Of a DNA stretch of 64,000 nucleotides, positions 31,371 to 43,433 are shown piece after piece (positions within the stretch are counted from its first letter, which is position 1; each line of letters opens with the position of its first letter). Source of the stretch: Paralithodes platypus (lineage: Eukaryota > Arthropoda > Malacostraca > Decapoda > Lithodidae); NCBI GenBank assembly GCA_032716605.1, contig CM064495.1:41713946-41777945 (forward strand), given 5' to 3'. The position numbers and the translations under genes are program-made. Under the pieces are notes generated by a model that saw only the letters and a program-made list of their open reading frames with translations, was not told the origin of the DNA and did no database searches.

Positions 31371-31415
31371 TGGCTATGGATCTATTCGTGTCTATCTTAA
31401 ACTAAGGGACACATT

Positions 31416-31490
31416 GGTAACCCTTTTCAGCACGATGACGTCATTTCCATTATATTCTGGTTACCATTAGACGATTTTCTTGATTTGATT
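31416..31490 (+). mobile_element. TT-C left-end fragment
   Basis: GTAACCCTTTTCAGCACGATGACGTC and ATTCTGGTTACCATTAGACG match the left third of TT-C. The rest is replaced by (TC)n. Confidence 0.55.
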
Positions 31491-31504
31491 AAGACTATGG
31501 GTGT

Positions 31505-31672
31505 AACTCTCAGTCTCTCACACACTCACTCGTTCTCACTTCCACACTCTCTCTCTCTCTCTCACTCACTCACACACTATCTCTATCTCACTCTCACTCT
31601 CTCTCTCTCTCTCTCACTCACTCACTCACTCACTCACTCACTCTCTCTCTCTCTCACTCTCTCTTCACATTA
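31505..31672. repeat. (TC)n/(CACT)n tract
   Basis: Imperfect CT and ACTC repeats. Artefactual Ser/Leu frames. Confidence 0.9.
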
Positions 31673-31737
31673 GTCAGTGCCTAAGGCTGACAGGGGCACC
31701 ACTACCTTAGTTATCCTCACCTTAGGCGTCACGACCT

Positions 31738-31798
31738 GAGTGTGTGTGTGTGTGTACGTGTGTGTGTAAGTGTGTCTGTGTGTGTGTGTTTGTGTGTC

Positions 31799-31832
<34 letters not shown>

Positions 31833-31841
31833 TGGGAGTGA

Positions 31842-31884
<43 letters not shown>

Positions 31885-31924
31885 GTGTGTGTGTGTGTGT
31901 GAGAGAGAGAGTGGGAGTGAGTGA

Positions 31925-31957
<33 letters not shown>

Positions 31958-32000
31958 TGAGAGAGAGAGAGTGGGAGTGTGTGTGTGTGTGTGTGTGCAA
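31738..32000. repeat. (TG)n tract with (GA)n-TGGGAGTG punctuation
   Basis: TG repeats broken three times by GAGAGAGAGAGTGGGAGTG, a short higher-order repeat. Confidence 0.92.
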
Positions 32001-32509
32001 ATATGTATAATAATCATTAACATAAAATAAAATATACCGTTAGTATTATCCTTCTTAGAGCCCCTGTATATACTTATATTGAGTATCTGAGGTGGGGGGG
32101 GGGGGAATACATGCCAATCTATAAATAAACCGATTATCAAATGACAAGCGAAAACTGTATTTCATCTTTATAATTAGCTAATTCACAATCAAACATTAAC
32201 CTATCGCCCATATTTCAACATTTCATCAATACCATGTAGCCTAAGCCACGAAGGAAGGAAACATATATCTAACAGTACCATAAAACATAAGGAAACATTA
32301 TTATATTTATTTTTGGATATGTCTACATGGAAGGTTGCGTGAAACACTACTTTATATAATACTACCGGAGACACCACGAAAATGACTTCTAGGAATTCTT
32401 ATATTTAGGTTATTTACACTCGCTAACTATGTCATTCTTGAGGATTTTTGCTATCAGATACCGGTACAGGGATGTACAGTATATAACAAACTCACTACAT
32501 CATAATGTA
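32001..32509. other. A+T-rich spacer
   Basis: Contains a G run at 32094-32105. No supported gene. Confidence 0.4.
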
Positions 32510-32660
32510 TACTGTCTTGATAGCGTAATGCATAGTGCGCGGAATTTCGATGTGAGTATCCTGGGTTCAAGTCCTCGGAGTGCCACATGTATTTGTTGAT
32601 TTCATTAATTGAGTTTAGATGTGAAGTTGGTTGGTGTAAAATACATAATAATTCAGAAAC
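32510..32660 (+). mobile_element. SINE-3 copy, tRNA-derived, plus strand
   Basis: Head with A-box-like GATAGCGTAATGCATAG and B-box GGGTTCAAGTCC, followed by TTGATTTCATTAATTGAG and GTTGGTTGGTGT. It is diverged from the 22309 copy but has the same plan. Not a functional tRNA: the acceptor ends do not pair. Confidence 0.65.
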
Positions 32661-32821
32661 AATAAGCTTATAAGTTAACATACAGTATTATAAAGTAATA
32701 TTAATAGTATTGACAACATAAATATATAAATAATACGCACTCCATTAACTTTTCAACACTGCAATCATTATCCCTTTCATCAATTAGGCTACCGGTATAT
32801 TAATATTAGCAACATGAAATC

Positions 32822-32826
<5 letters not shown>

Positions 32827-32862
<36 letters not shown>

Positions 32863-32886
32863 ATATATATATATATATATATATTG
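32827..32886. repeat. (AT)n array
   Basis: About 29 AT units with one CTAT interruption, bordering a protein-like fragment. Confidence 0.95.
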
Positions 32887-33029
32887 CTAACCTTTTGTAC
32901 CTCATCTCTGAACCCCAGAGGAAAATTGTTAGAACTATTGAAAGCTGTAACAATAAAATCCTGAATGCTGAAACCACTATTGCTTTTAACCTCGTCTGTT
33001 TAAAAGAGAATCTATTACCTGGCTATACT

Positions 33030-33032
<3 letters not shown>
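32887..33032 (+). pseudogene. Possible Penelope-like element fragment between two (AT)n arrays
   Basis: A 48-codon open stretch includes EPQRKIVRTIESCNNKIL and NLVCLKENLLPGYTN. The pattern of a helix followed by FN.-CL.ENLLPKYTN resembles the N-terminal region ahead of the reverse transcriptase in Penelope-like elements. It is far too short for function and is bounded by AT arrays on both sides. The assignment is by recollection of the motif style and could be wrong; a LINE or a host exon are alternatives. Confidence 0.4.

Positions 33033-33096
<64 letters not shown>
33033..33096. repeat. (AT)n array
   Basis: About 32 AT units on the right of the fragment. Confidence 0.95.
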
Positions 33097-33104
<8 letters not shown>

Positions 33105-33343
33105 ATGCAGAATGCAGTCGCCCGTCTCCGTGGTTTTATTTATGGAAGTACAGTACAATATGTACGGTACGGTAAGCTTCGATTACGAGTGTAGTTTGTT
33201 TTGCAGTAGTAAATTCCATTGGTCTACTAATCGGTGTCGTAACAAACCACGCTCGTATTCAAGCATACTATTTTTTCTTCCATACATAAAATCACAGACC
33301 CGGAGAAAAAATGTGTGAATACATGAACTAGATACGCCTACTA
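33097..33343. other. Spacer, no feature seen
   Basis: Unique-looking; no convincing exon or repeat. Confidence 0.4.
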
Positions 33344-33425
33344 ATGTTATACAAGTAATACTGAATAGAATGTTATACAAGTGATACTGAATAGAATGTT
33401 ATACAAGTGATACTGAATAGAATGC
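33344..33425. repeat. 26-bp tandem repeat, ~3 units
   Basis: GAATAGAATGTTATACAAGT with GATACT is repeated three times; the first unit is slightly different. Confidence 0.88.
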
Positions 33426-33825
33426 TCTATCTGTTTTGTTTATTTCATGAATGTAAATCAAGTTCATGTATTTGCATTATGTTGTCAAAAGTGGGTAAAT
33501 TATAGATGTTACCATAATATTGCAAAATAGTTCTCCCTAGCTTCTGTTCTACCTCTTTCATCTATAATAAGTGTACAGTCATTCGTCAACATTCCAGGAC
33601 CTCTCACTTTTCCATTATGCAAGTACAGTATATTTATGCAAGCTGGTTTATGCATGCAACTTTATATACATTATTTATAAAAGTATATCTATCAAATAAT
33701 ACAAACCAAAGTGAGTTCAAAATCAAGTTGCATGTACACAAATACTAGGGAGTGACTGTACAGTAAACTTGATGTTGTCAGGATTGTAGTTGATGAGTTG
33801 TCAAATGCGCACACAATTCCTGATC
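33426..33825. other. A+T-rich spacer
   Basis: No gene, RNA or repeat recognised. Confidence 0.4.
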
Positions 33826-34633
33826 CAGCGAGAGAAGGTGACTCACAAGGGGTCAGGAGAGGGGATTCGGAGAGGGAGAGGGAGAGGGGATTCGGAGAGG
33901 GAGAGGGAGAGGGGATTCGAAGAAAGGGGGGGAGGCAGCTTGGGGGAACTTTCTGGGAGGGGAGAGGGGAAAGGGAGGAGGAGGAGCGAGATAAAATATA
34001 AGGATGGAGAAGAGAGAGGGGAGGGAAAGAGAAAGGTAAGAAATGAGAGGAGGAAAAGGGAAGATAATATTTGATTTGAGGGAGGAGTAGGGAGGGGACA
34101 GGGAGTATACGGTGGATTTGGGAGATAAAGGGGGGGCGGGGGACCGGAGGGAGGAGAAGAGGAGAGAGAATAGTCTAGGGAAGGAAGTGAGGTTAGTGGG
34201 AATAGAGGACTTAGATGGAGAAGAGAATCAGAGGGAAGAGAAATGTACCATATATTTCAAGGACAAAGAGAGGATAGATAAGTGGGGGAGACGAGAAGGG
34301 GCGAGGAAAGGAGAGCAAAGGGGGTTGGAGACAGAACGGGGGAGAAGGGCTGAGAGAAGATAAGACGTAGAAGGAAAAGAGCAAACATGGGGCTAGAGGT
34401 CAGAGAAAGGGAGAGAGGGGAGGAAGGGAAGATGGAGAGAAGGGTAGAAAGGAAACAGGATAGAGGGAGAGAGAGAGGGAGATAGAGGAGAGGGTAAGGA
34501 GAGAGTAGAAGGGAGTAAGGAAGGAAGGGGAGATGGAGAGCAGGGTACGAAAGGGTAGAAAGTAGACAGGATAGAGGGAGGTAAAGGAGGTGGTAAAGAG
34601 GTAGAGAGTAGAAGGGAAATTGAGAGCATGGTA

Positions 34634-34690
<57 letters not shown>

Positions 34691-35090
34691 AAGGGGATGG
34701 GAGCAGAGAGGGAGAGAGCAGAGAGAGGGATATGGAGCAGTGGGGCTAGGAGAGGGAGAGAGAGAGAGGGATAGAGAGCAGAGTGGGGCTAGGAGAGAAA
34801 GAGAGAGAGAGGGGGCTAGGAGAGGGAGAGAGGGATATGGAGCAGTGGTCTAGGAGAGGGGGAGAGAGAGAGGGATATGGAGCAGTGGGGCTAGGAGAGG
34901 AGGAGAGAGAGAGGGGGGGATAGAGAGCAGAGCGGGGCTAGAAGAGGGAGAGAGAGAGAGAGAGGGTGATAGAGAGCAGAGTGGGGCTAGGAGAGGGAGA
35001 GAGAGAGAGAGGGGGCTAGGAGAGAGAGAGGGATATGGAGCAGTGGGGCTAGGAGGGGAGAGAGGGCTCGTGTGGGGTCTGGTGGAGGGG
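33826..35090. repeat. ~1.25-kb polypurine (GA-rich) tract
   Basis: Almost only G and A on the plus strand. It holds pure (GA)n at 34639-34686 and a ~45-60-bp repeated motif GGGGCTAGGAGAGGGAGAGA with GGATATGGAGCAGTG in 34720-35060. Such purine/pyrimidine asymmetry favours triplex (H-DNA) structures. All Arg/Glu/Gly-rich frames here are artefacts. Confidence 0.92.
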
Positions 35091-35640
35091 TATCTACTGA
35101 CGTGGGTGTAGGTGCAGAGCAGGCAACAGTCTCAGGCCACTCACCCCGTCGCCACTCCTACTACTACTCCTAACCTTACCTCCAGTTACCTAGATTATCA
35201 CACTCTCTTACTATTAACATTACTGTATATACCTTTTCTATACCACTCTCCCCGCCACCACTGCTTCTACTGCTTCTATGGCAACAATTACTTATATCAT
35301 CACACTCTCTTACTATTCATATTACTTTATATAGTTGTTTTATGCAATTGACCCCGCCATCACTTCTATTACTACCACTATTACTCCTACACCTCAACTC
35401 ACCTATATTATCACAATCATCACATTCTCTTACTAACTGCACTACTGCATACCGTACCTATTTCCTATATTACACATCACACTCTCGTATGCTTTCCTCT
35501 TCACATATCTTCACTTACTTATATCCTCACAATCATGACATGGTCTTACTATCTACACTACCTATTCTACACCCTCAATTTACCTATAATATCACATTAT
35601 CTCACTAGTCACACTGCCTATACCTCTTTTCCATATCACT
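35091..35640. repeat. Degenerate CTTACTAT-rich tandem repeat (~120 bp units)
   Basis: TATATCATCACACTCTCTTACTATTCATATTAC-type phrases recur near 35195, 35292, 35403 and 35470, in a pyrimidine-rich stretch. Artefactual frames only. Confidence 0.65.
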
Positions 35641-35645
35641 TACCT

Positions 35646-35648
<3 letters not shown>

Positions 35649-35726
<78 letters not shown>
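35649..35726. repeat. (AT)n array at LINE 5' junction
   Basis: About 38 AT units followed by GTATGTATGTAC. It immediately precedes the first LINE codons at 35754. Confidence 0.95.
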
Positions 35727-35737
<11 letters not shown>

Positions 35738-35753
35738 CTATTGTATGTATGTT

Positions 35754-38030
35754 CTTGACCTGTTTCTAACTTCTAACCCTTCTTCTTATACTGTCGATCT
35801 TTTCTCTCCTTTGGGCTCCTCCAACCATAAACTTATCTCTGTCACCTGTCCTATCTCTCCAGTACGGCCACCCGATCCTCCTAGCTGGCGGCGCTTGTGG
35901 CACTTTGGCGCTGCCGACTGGGAGGCTCTTCGGCAGTACTTCTTTGATTTCCCATGGAATGATTTCTGCTTCCATGGCCGAGGACCCTCGGAGAGTGCTG
36001 AACGCATTACCGAGGTAATCCTATCGGGCATGGAAGCATACATTCCATTCTCTTTCTCTCAGACTAATGCTAAAAAATCTTGGTTTACTCACGCCTGTTC
36101 TACTGCTGTCCGCAATAAGGAGGAAGCTTTCAAACGGTACCGACGCCTTAAAACTCAAGACTCTCATTCTTCATATGTTTCTGCCCGGAATCAAGCCAAA
36201 TCTGTTCTTCGACTTGCCAAACACTCTTTCATCAATAATAAATGCACTGAACTATCCAACTCTAGCTCTTCCCAAGCTTTCTGGCATCTAGCCAAAAACC
36301 TCTCCAACAATTTCTCTTCCTCGTGTTTCCCTCCCCTTTCCCACTCTGATGGCACAACCATCACTTCTTCCTCTGACAAAGCTAAACTCTTCGCTCAAAC
36401 TTTTGCTAGAAACTCCACCTTGGATGATTCCGGTGCTATTCCTCCCTCTCCGCCCTCCTCTCTCTTACTTATGCCTAATATCCTAATCTCTTCTAAAGAT
36501 GTACTTTCTACCCTCTCTGGGCTTAACACTAATAAGGCGTACGGTCCGGACGGTGTTCCTCCTGCTGTTCTCAAAAACTGTGCTTCCGTGCTGACTCCCT
36601 GCCTAGGCAAACTCTTTCGTCTCTGTCTATCCTCTAACATCTTCCCTTCATGCTGGAAGTTTGCTCACATTCAACCTGTCCCAAAGAAGGGTGACCGCTC
36701 TCAACCCTCCAACTATTTTCCAATTGCTCTTATCTCTTGTCTTTCTAAAGTTTTTGAAACTATTCTTGCTTCCAAATTTCTTAAGCATTTCTCTTCTCAT
36801 AATCTGCTCTCAGATCGCCAGTATGGCTTCCTTAAGGGTCGCTCTACTGGTGATCTTCTTTCATATCTTACTAACTCTTGGTCATCCTCCTTTCGGGCCT
36901 TTGGTGAGACTTTTTCTATTGCACTAGACATATCGAAAGCCTTCGATAGAGTCTGGCATAAATCTTTAATTTCTAAACTACCCTCCTTCGGTTTCTATCC
37001 CTCCATCTGTGCCTTTGTCTCTAATTTCCTTTCCGGCCGTTCCATAGCCGCGGTTGTGGACGGCCATTGTTCACTTCCTCACCCTATAAACTCCGGTGTT
37101 CCTCAGGGCTCTGTCCTATCTCCTATTCTCTTTCTAATTTTTATAAATGATCTCCTTAACTGTACCTTAATTCCCATCCATTCATACGCAGACGACTCAA
37201 CCTTACACTACTCCATTAGTTTTTCAGAATGCCCCAGCCAGCAATCCCTCAACGACAAACGTAATGAAGCCATAGTACTCTTAAATTCTGATCTAAATAC
37301 TATTTCCAATTGGGGCAGAGAAAACCTTGTTAACTTTAATGCTCCCAAAACCCAATTTCTCCATCTATCTACCCGTCAGGATCTCCCAGCGGACTATCCC
37401 TTATTCTTCAACAATACAAAAATCAACCCTTCATCTTCTCTCAATATTCTTGGTGTCTCTTTTTCTTCTGCTCTCATTTGGAAGGACCATATTACCAGTC
37501 TTGCTAAGGCAGCCTCCCAGAAGCTGGGTGTGCTCAACCGCCTTAGGGGGTTCTTTTCCCCTGCACAGCTTCTTGCTCTGTACAGGGCCACAGTGCGCCC
37601 TTGTATTGAGTATTGTTCACATGTGTGGGGAGGTTCCTTTCACACCGCTCTCCTAGACAAAGTTGAAAGGAAGGCCTTTCGTATCATTAACTCCCGTCCA
37701 CTCACCAACTCTCTACAATCTCTCTCTCTCCGCCGCAATGTTGCATCTCTCTCGCTATTCTATCGCTACTATAATAATCAGTGTTCCTCAGAGCTATCCC
37801 AGTGCATACCACCTCCTTTACGTAGGGCACGTGGTACCCGTCTTGCAACTCAATCCCACCCCTACTCTGTGCAACTCTCCAACCCAAGAGTGAAACGTTA
37901 CTCTCAAACTTTCTTCTACTCAACAGCGGAGCTCTGGAACTCTCTCCCAGAATCAGTCTTTCCCTCTTCCTATGACTTAAATTGCTTCAAACTCCGTGTG
38001 TCCAGGCATTTTGGCTCGAACGTCCCTTGA
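35754..38030 (+). CDS. LINE (Jockey/CR1-like) ORF2 reverse transcriptase, 5'-truncated but open
   Basis: A non-LTR retrotransposon protein that would reverse-transcribe its own RNA at a chromosomal nick. The open frame runs through the upstream AT array from 35535, but LINE homology starts at LDLFLTSNP (35754). The first ~30 residues are the last part of the apurinic-type endonuclease, ending [10 protein letters not shown] linker follows, then [54 protein letters not shown] (catalytic Asp near 36927), [21 protein letters not shown] (37095), catalytic YADD (37185), ILGVSF, and the C-terminal region ending [18 protein letters not shown]. There is no frameshift or stop up to TGA at 38028-38030. 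Most of the endonuclease and any ORF1 are missing, so it is not autonomous. SNYFPIAL has F where LINE RTs usually have R. It differs from the 18.1/40.7-kb family but belongs to the same broad group. Confidence 0.93.
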   Translation, partial: LDLFLTSNPSSYTVDLFSPLGSSNHKLISVTCPISPVRPPDPPSWRRLWHFGAADWEALRQYFFDFPWNDFCFHGRGPSESAERITEVILSGMEAYIPFSFSQTNAKKSWFTHACSTAVRNKEEAFKRYRRLKTQDSHSSYVSARNQAKSVLRLAKHSFINNKCTELSNSSSSQAFWHLAKNLSNNFSSSCFPPLSHSDGTTITSSSDKAKLFAQTFARNSTLDDSGAIPPSPPSSLLLMPNILISSKDVLSTLSGLNTNKAYGPDGVPPAVLKNCASVLTPCLGKLFRLCLSSNIFPSCWKFAHIQPVPKKGDRSQPSNYFPIALISCLSKVFETILASKFLKHFSSHNLLSDRQYGFLKGRSTGDLLSYLTNSWSSSFRAFGETFSIALDISKAFDRVWHKSLISKLPSFGFYPSICAFVSNFLSGRSIAAVVDGHCSLPHPINSGVPQGSVLSPILFLIFINDLLNCTLIPIHSYADDSTLHYSISFSECPSQQSLNDKRNEAIVLLNSDLNTISNWGRENLVNFNAPKTQFLHLSTRQDLPADYPLFFNNTKINPSSSLNILGVSFSSALIWKDHITSLAKAASQKLGVLNRLRGFFSPAQLLALYRATVRPCIEYCSHVWGGSFHTALLDKVERKAFRIINSRPLTNSLQSLSLRRNVASLSLFYRYYNNQCSSELSQCIPPPLRRARGTRLATQSHPYSVQLSNPRVKRYSQTFFYSTAELWNSLPESVFPSSYDLNCFKLRVSRHFGSNVP

Positions 38031-38120
38031 TTTTGGCCCTGTCACTCTTTCAACTATGGGGGAGGCACTCGCTATAGGCATTTATGCCTTTTGCCTCCCT
38101 CAATCACATAGAAAAAAAAA
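35754..38120 (+). mobile_element. 5'-truncated LINE, full extent with poly-A
   Basis: The coding region is followed by an 80-bp 3' UTR (GGGGGAGGCACTCGCTATAG, CATTTATGCCTTTTGCCTCC) and a 10-A tail at 38111-38120, then (TG)n. The same 3' end occurs reversed at 21105-21268. The left edge abuts the AT/GTAT array with no clear target duplication. Confidence 0.9.
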
Positions 38121-38152
38121 ATGTATGGTGTGTGTGTGTGTGTGTGTGTGTG
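38121..38152. repeat. (TG)n microsatellite
   Basis: Short TG array directly after the LINE tail. Confidence 0.9.
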
Positions 38153-38269
38153 GCGTTCTCTGTTTGTTGCATGCATAAAATACAATATTATCAATTTGTT
38201 TTGCCTTCCTTCCACTGCAGCCCCTCTGCCATCACCCCCCCATGGTCACTTCCACTACCAATATCCATT

Positions 38270-39425
38270 CTCCTGTCAACACTCTATTATCTCTCTCTCT
38301 CTGTCTCTCATATAATTACCCTTCACATCCATTCTTCATGTCTACACTCTATTATCTCTCTGTCTCTATGCCTGTCTCTCATATCATTACATCCATTCTT
38401 CTGTCTACACTCTATTATCTCTCTGTCTATGTGTGTCTCTCATATCATTACCTCTATTCTACTGTCTACACTCTATTATCTCTCTGTCTCTATGCCTGTC
38501 TCTCATATCATTACATCCATTCTTCTGTCTACACTCTATTATCTCTCTGTCTCTATGCCTGTCTCTCATATCATTACCTCTATTCTACTGTCTACACTCT
38601 ATTATCTCTCTCTGTCTCTATGCCTGTCTCTCATATCATTACCTTCATTCTTCTGTCTACACTCTATTATCTCTCTCTCTATGTCTGTCTCTCATATCAT
38701 TACCTCTATTCTACTGTCTACACTCTATTATCTCTCTATGTCTGTCTCTCATATCATTACCTCTATTCTACTGTCTACACTCTATTATCTCTGTCTCTAT
38801 GTCTGTCTCTCATATCATTACCTCTATTCTACTGTCTACACTCTATTATCTCTGTCTCTATGTCTGTCTCTCATATCATTACATCCATTCTTCTGTCTAC
38901 ACTCTATTATCTCTCTCTCTCTATGTCTGTCTCTCATATCATTACCTCTATTCGTCTGTCTACACTCTATTATCTTTCTCTGTCTCTATGCCTGTCTCTC
39001 ATATCATTACCTCTATTCTACTGTCTACACTCTATTATCTCTGTCTCTATGTCTGTCTCTCATATCATTACCTCTATTCTACTGTCTACACTCTATTATC
39101 TCTCTATGTCTGTCTCTCATATCATTACCTCTATTCTACTGTCTACACTCTATTATCTCTCTATGTCTGTCTCTCATATCATTACCTCTATTCTACTGTC
39201 TACACTCTATTATCTCTGTCTCTATGTCTGTCTCTCATATCATTACCTCTATTCTACTGTCTACACTCTATTATCTCTCTATGTCTGTCTCTCATATCAT
39301 TACCTCTATTCTACTGTCTACACTCTATTATCTCTCTATGTCTGTCTCTCATATCATTACCTCTATTCTACTGTCTACACTCTATTATCTCTGTCTCTAT
39401 GCCTGTCTCTCATATCATTACCTTC
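38270..39425. repeat. ~57-63-bp pyrimidine-rich minisatellite, ~19 units
   Basis: Units contain TCTCATATCATTACCTCTAT, TCTACTGTCTACACTCTATT and a length-variable (TCTG/TCTC)n. Three overlapping frames (up to 481 codons, Leu/Ser/Tyr-rich) exist because the unit often lacks stops; all are artefacts. Confidence 0.95.
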
Positions 39426-39509
39426 AGAGTCAGTGTACTGTCTTCGCTAGTGTTTCCTTCACCGTGACTTATTTCGCTTCATTATCTTCACACAAGGTAG
39501 ATAGTTGTA

Positions 39510-39786
39510 TAATAAAGTTTGTATATTAAAGTATGTATATTAAAGTTTGTATATTAAAGTTTGTATATTAAAGTTTGTATATTAAAGTTTGTATATTAAA
39601 GTTTGTATATTAAAGTTTGTATAATAAAGTTTGTATATTAAAGTTTGTATATTAAAGTTTGTATATTAAAGTTTGTATAATAAAGTTTGTATATTAAAGT
39701 TTGTATATTAAAGTTTGTATATTAAAGTTTGTATATTAAAGTTTGTATATTAAAGTTTGTATATTAAAGTTTGTATATTAAAGTTT
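39510..39786. repeat. 14-bp minisatellite, ~20 units
   Basis: Units read ATTAAAGTTTGTAT; variants have AATAAAG. Nearly pure, so recent. Confidence 0.96.
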
Positions 39787-39815
39787 GCGTAGGCCATCGT
39801 TTAGCAGGCAGTAAA

Positions 39816-39890
39816 GGTGTGTGTGTGTGTGTGTGGGTTTGTGTGTGTTTGTGTGTGTTTTTTTTTTTTTGTATGTGTGTGTGTGTGTTC
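39816..39890. repeat. (TG)n with T-run
   Basis: TG and GTTTGTG repeats with a T11 run. Confidence 0.9.
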
Positions 39891-40595
39891 CATTAATATC
39901 TGATTTTTTGTATCTATACATAATATTATACCAAGCGTTGTAAAGCATGTAAGGCCTTCGTCGAACTTTACAAACCACGCAGACACCAGTGGTAGCTAGA
40001 ATATAAGGAACAAAGGTGTCGTCATTCTGAAGGGGTTAAGTGTACCGTATCACACATAAATTTTGGTTTCCTTTCACTTCGCCCACTCTTCTGCCAAAAA
40101 CGTGTTGTCTTCGCTATCCACAATTTGAATGTATATGTCTTCGTTTGAATATAATACATAATATATATTGTTTCCCCTTTCGCTCGACCCTCTCTCCTAC
40201 TGCATCCCTTTGTCTTCAAATGATCAGTCCACACTCAAACAAAAAATAATTTAAAAAAATGTATGAAAAATTGAAAAGAATAATTAACGTGTCCATAAAA
40301 ATACCTCCTGAAGGTATATATATAGCCTAGATAGTCATAAGGCTATTCAATATAAGGATACAGAGGTAAATCACTATCAATATACGGTACGCAGTGATTT
40401 TGATTTATCATATATAATTTCATGATTTGTACAGTGCATTCTGAGTTTCGGATTATAAGGAAGTTTAGTATATAGACAAAACTATTAGAAATACAAAATA
40501 TAATGCATGTGTACTTATCACAGCATGTTGGTATAAGTAAATACATCATATTCACACACCTTTATAATCACTCTCCCCCCGCCAGTGTTGACAAA

Positions 40596-40601
<6 letters not shown>
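39891..40601. other. A+T-rich spacer
   Basis: ATTCTGAAGGGGTTAA at 40025-40040 looks like an isolated TT-C terminus. Otherwise I see no gene, RNA or repeat. Confidence 0.4.
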
Positions 40602-40627
<26 letters not shown>

Positions 40628-41690
40628 AAGAGACAATGAACGGAGGAAGGAAAAACACAGATAAAACAAAAAGGTCCATGTGCCTAAAGGCATCCTCCAT
40701 TCATAAAATGTTTGTAACAACTGGATTTAAACATTTGTTGATTGTAAGTTTGTGGAAAGCAATTCGAGGGAAGTGAATTCCAAAGAGTAGTAGCTCTGGG
40801 GATAAATGAATTCTGATAAGCAGAAGTTCTGCATTGTGGAGGAGAAAGTGTAAATTCATGGGCGCTCTCAGCTGCCCTAGTTCTACGGGGAAAGATGTGG
40901 AGAGGCGGCACAATTGAAGCAAGTTCCTCGGAACAATTGCTGTGAAAATATCTGTAGAATAATGCAAGGGATGCAACGTTTCTTCGTATGGCTAATGTAG
41001 GAAGGTCCTGTGTGATTGCAGGGTTATTGATTAATCTAATAGCTTTATTTTGAATTTTGTCCAACTGCCTCAATGCAACCACTCCACTTCCACCCCACAG
41101 AGGTGAACAGTAATCCATCTGAGAGCGCACATGACTTTTATATATTACGGCCAACTGCTCGTCAGTGAAGAATTCTCGAACTCTGTACAGGAGTCCCAGT
41201 TTTTTAGAGGCATTCTTAGCAATGCTTCTAACATAATGTGTCCAGCTCAAGTTAGTAGTTAATGTTACACCGAGAATGTCAATACTAGGGGAAGTGGGAA
41301 TATTTACATCATTAAAAAATATATGGGAGTCAGTGAGATTCTGTCGGTTAGAAAATTGAATGTACTTGGTTTTCTGTGCATTAAAGGAAACTAGATTCTC
41401 TTGTCCCCATTCATTAATTCTAGAAAGGTCCTGGTTCAGAGAAATTGCAGTGTTTATTTTTGAATTTATAAGATCGGGTTGGGTGAAAGAATTGGTAAAT
41501 GTGAAGGAACTGTGGAGTGTTGAGTCATCTGCGTAGGAATGTATTGGATTATGAGTGGTAGATATGAGATCATTGATATGAATGAGGAACAGAGTTGGGG
41601 CCAGAACTGATCCCTGGGGAACACCAGCATTTATTGAGTGAAATTGAGAATAAAGGCCATCTACCATTACACGTATTTTTCTGTTATACA
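40602..41690 (-). pseudogene. LINE (same family as 18.1 kb), 5'-truncated, minus strand
   Basis: Poly-A appears as T at 40602-40627, then a 3' UTR, and a minus-strand frame with stop at 40684. Reading on the minus strand: [32 protein letters not shown], catalytic YADDS, INEWGQENLVSFNAQKTKY, IDILGVTL, SQMDYCSPLWGG, TLWNSLPSNCFP. The RT palm is therefore present from motif B, but fingers, motif A and the endonuclease are missing, so it is inactive. Over the shared part it is almost identical to 18080-18903; one visible change is FFND for FCND. The region upstream of NRKIRV does not look like LINE. The 5' part is duplicated in tandem (next entry). Confidence 0.92.
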
Positions 41691-42090
41691 CTATTTCTGT
41701 TATATACACTATCATTGGTGAGAACAGAGAAAGGAGATATACCGTACTGCACATATTGAAGTACATAATAACAAAGAATTTATAAGATCGGGTTGGGTGA
41801 AAGAATTGGTAAATGTGAAGGAACTGTGGAGTGTTGAGTCATCTGCGTAGGAATGTATTGGATTATGAGTGGTAGATATGAGATCATTGATATGAATGAG
41901 GAACAGAGTTGGGGCCAGAACTGATCCCTGGGGAACACCAGCATTTATTGAGTGAAATTGAGAATAAAGGCCATCTACCATTACACGTATTTTTCTGTTA
42001 TACACTATTTCTGTTATATACACTATCATTGGTGAGAACAGAGAAAGGAGATATACCGTACTGCACATATTGAAGTACATAATAACAAAG
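41463..42090 (-). repeat. 314-bp tandem duplication spanning the LINE 5' junction
   Basis: 41463-41776 and 41777-42090 are virtually identical. Each copy contains the first ~225 bp of the truncated LINE (to ...DLIN in the RT frame) plus about 86 bp of flanking DNA (GTTATATACACTATCATTGG, CCGTACTGCACATATTGAAG). The duplication therefore happened after the LINE inserted. Confidence 0.95.
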
Positions 42091-42846
<756 letters not shown>

Positions 42847-42962
42847 AGACTACACACACATCCACAGCCATTCCAACGATACATATAACACCTACACATA
42901 TAGGAGGCGGGAAATAACGAGCATGCTCACTCCCGCAATACAACTAGAGTAAGAACTAGAGT

Positions 42963-42997
<35 letters not shown>

Positions 42998-43218
42998 TGG
43001 TTCCCAAGGAGTAATAATGACCTCAGAAAACATCCATAATCATTATTATAGACTATTTATATTAAGGAAACATTTCTTACTTTGTATTACTAATAGTATT
43101 TTTATATATTTAATTATTTATCTATTTATTATTACTTTTTTTATTGTTTTATTATATTTTGTTATAATATACACTGTGTATTTTCGTTTAGGTTTCCTCC
43201 CTTGACGTCTATCAAGGT
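42847..43218. other. Spacer with short (CA)n
   Basis: CA repeat at 42968-42996, then A+T-rich DNA. GGTTTCCTCCCTTGACGTCTATCAAGG at 43190-43217 is a remnant of a TT-A right end in minus orientation. Confidence 0.5.
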
Positions 43219-43433
43219 TTAACCCCTACAGTACCAGGCACGTTCATTTCATCATATTCTGGCAACTATTAGACGATTATATTCAGCTTAAGAAGAACCT
43301 CTAGCAACAATAAGGCCTCAAACTATCTCAACCAACCCTTTTACCTACCACAGATCCTTCCTAAGTTGCATAATATCGTCTAAATATAGCTAGAATAATA
43401 TATAACAAACGTCGCTGGTACTCAAAGGGTTAA
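43219..43433 (+). mobile_element. TT-C MITE, complete
   Basis: TTAA-bounded 215 bp: TTAACCCCTACAGTACCAGG ... CTGGTACTCAAAGGGTTAA. Subterminal mirrored words are CTATTAGACGATTATATTCAGC and GCATAATATCGTCTAAATATAGC. It interrupts a degenerate TT-A (end at 43190-43218, remainder 43430-43660). Confidence 0.85.

Noticed and set aside
33790..34629. Arg/Glu/Gly-rich frames in the polypurine tract
   Set aside because: Low-complexity purine sequence without any conserved domain.
38084..39529. Leu/Ser/Tyr-rich frames of 344-481 codons
   Set aside because: Three overlapping frames cover the same pyrimidine-rich minisatellite. No domain, no codon signal, and units of differing length.
18066..41766. The LINE frames as host genes
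   Set aside because: GVPQGS, YADD, SPLWGG and poly-A tails with 5' truncation identify them as non-LTR retrotransposons.
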